64,000 nt of DNA from Candidatus Alistipes merdigallinarum (GTDB lineage: Bacteria; Bacteroidota; Bacteroidia; Bacteroidales; Rikenellaceae), in NCBI GenBank assembly GCA_019119305.1, contig DWXH01000040.1, positions 62,001 through 126,000 of the forward strand, in the 5' to 3' direction. The notes under the pieces were generated by a model that was not told the DNA's origin, did not search any database, and saw only the letters and a list, made by a program, of their open reading frames with translations. Each line of letters opens with the position of its first letter. The stretch's first letter is position 1. Position numbers and translations under genes: made by a program. Shown piece after piece: positions 63,484 through 64,000 of this stretch.

Positions 63484-64000
63484 ATGCTTAATCGAATCAA
63501 AATTATATTTTCTCTTTTCGTAATCACACTTCCTTTTGCCGGGATCGGACAAGAGATCACTGCTCGGGTCGCCGGGCTCGAAAACGACTCGACCTACATG
63601 TCGTTACTGAAAAAAGAACAACTCCTGCGCCATACGGAAGACTCGATCGTTCAAACAATCAACACGACACGCCAATTATTCACTTCCGATATTCCCGAAA
63701 GCGAAAAGGAACAGTACGCTACAAAAATTCTCCAACTGGAAAAAGAGCTTTTTGAAGTTAGGAACCAACAAGGTATCACTACAAACGAAATCAGCGTAAT
63801 CGAGCAGGACTTCATTCTGAAAAATCTCAACGGTACGGGCGGGAACGTAGCGGAACAAACCGTAGAGCCAGCAGCCAAACAGGTTGCCAATCTGGTTTAC
63901 AACACCTATTTCAAAGAGAATCTTTCCGATGAGGACTACGAGGCTCTTTGCCGCTCTCAAGAACTCGAAAAGGTCCCGATCCTGTTGCTTAGCCGATATA
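63484..64000 (+). CDS. Exported coiled-coil protein, truncated at the window edge
   Basis: From ATG 63484 the frame is open to the end of the window (172 residues). It has a signal peptide (RIKIIFSLFVITLPFAGIG) followed by a charged helical region rich in Lys/Glu (SLLKKEQLLRHTEDS and EKEQYATKILQLEKEL) that looks like a coiled coil. I do not recognise a family. It has its own promoter, and the remainder lies outside the window. Confidence 0.75.
   Translation, partial: MLNRIKIIFSLFVITLPFAGIGQEITARVAGLENDSTYMSLLKKEQLLRHTEDSIVQTINTTRQLFTSDIPESEKEQYATKILQLEKELFEVRNQQGITTNEISVIEQDFILKNLNGTGGNVAEQTVEPAAKQVANLVYNTYFKENLSDEDYEALCRSQELEKVPILLLSRY

Noticed and set aside
1-64000. CRISPR array, tRNA or rRNA genes
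   Set aside because: I looked for repeats with regular spacing and for cloverleaf-like segments in intergenic regions and saw none.

Overview
The window is a stretch of a Bacteroidota (most likely Bacteroidales) chromosome. Evidence: promoter boxes of the TAnnTTTG type, several with a TTG element 19-21 bases upstream, lie in front of many genes; Shine-Dalgarno sites are weak or absent; the secretion genes are of the Bacteroidota type VI (T6SS-iii) kind; and housekeeping blocks such as serC-serA-DUF1015, the four-subunit 2-oxoacid:ferredoxin oxidoreductase and an M49 peptidase are familiar from gut Bacteroidales. I cannot name the genus. I saw no tRNA, rRNA, CRISPR array, insertion sequence or integrase.

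Layout. 1-8.8 kb: partial NYN-domain gene (-), then a + run (unknown acidic protein, rsmI, inositol monophosphatase, LpxL-type acyltransferase, GT2 glycosyltransferase) converging on a - operon (prmC, recX, M23 peptidase, HAD hydrolase). 8.9-34.3 kb: type VI secretion island. 34.6-42 kb: M16 peptidase, strong terminator, dipeptidyl peptidase III, panC, panD, PLP-binding protein. 42-50 kb (-): LysM/M23 peptidase, ABM-fold protein, 2-oxoacid:ferredoxin oxidoreductase, DUF1015, serA, serC. 50-54.4 kb (+): yicC, gmk, nadD, small TPR-like protein, ddl, DUF3109. 54.7-59.6 kb (-): fmt, ribBA, LptF/G-type permease, ZnuB-type permease. 59.7-64 kb (+): mtaB, output-less sensor protein, trkH and a truncated secreted protein.

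The exciting part is the secretion island. It has two - operons. The first (34.3 to 22.4 kb) encodes the machine that fires: ClpV/TssH, sheath TssB and TssC, four Hcp/TssD-like tube proteins, VgrG, a 594-residue beta-repeat spike-like protein and a DUF4280 PAAR-like tip. The second (19.9 to 8.9 kb) encodes baseplate proteins TssG, TssK, TssE and TssF interleaved with what reads as a complete ubiquitin-like conjugation pathway: an E1 (ThiF fold, start of the operon, overlapping tssG by ATGA), a ubiquitin-like protein ending in a free C-terminal glycine, an E2 (HPN motif plus active-site Cys) and, at the operon end, an 807-residue membrane protein with a periplasmic vWA-like domain, seven membrane spans, a cytoplasmic RING-type zinc site and a cytoplasmic FHA-like domain. 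Two exported proteins sit between the E2 and this candidate E3. The usual Bacteroidota membrane-complex genes tssN-tssR are not recognisable, so the vWA-RING-FHA protein and its two neighbours may form a different trans-envelope complex. Between the two operons lie two + genes (three-repeat PEGA-like protein and coiled-coil protein). My working model is a T6SS whose baseplate or membrane complex is assembled, regulated or turned over by ubiquitin-like modification; that model is inference, while the gene content is read directly.
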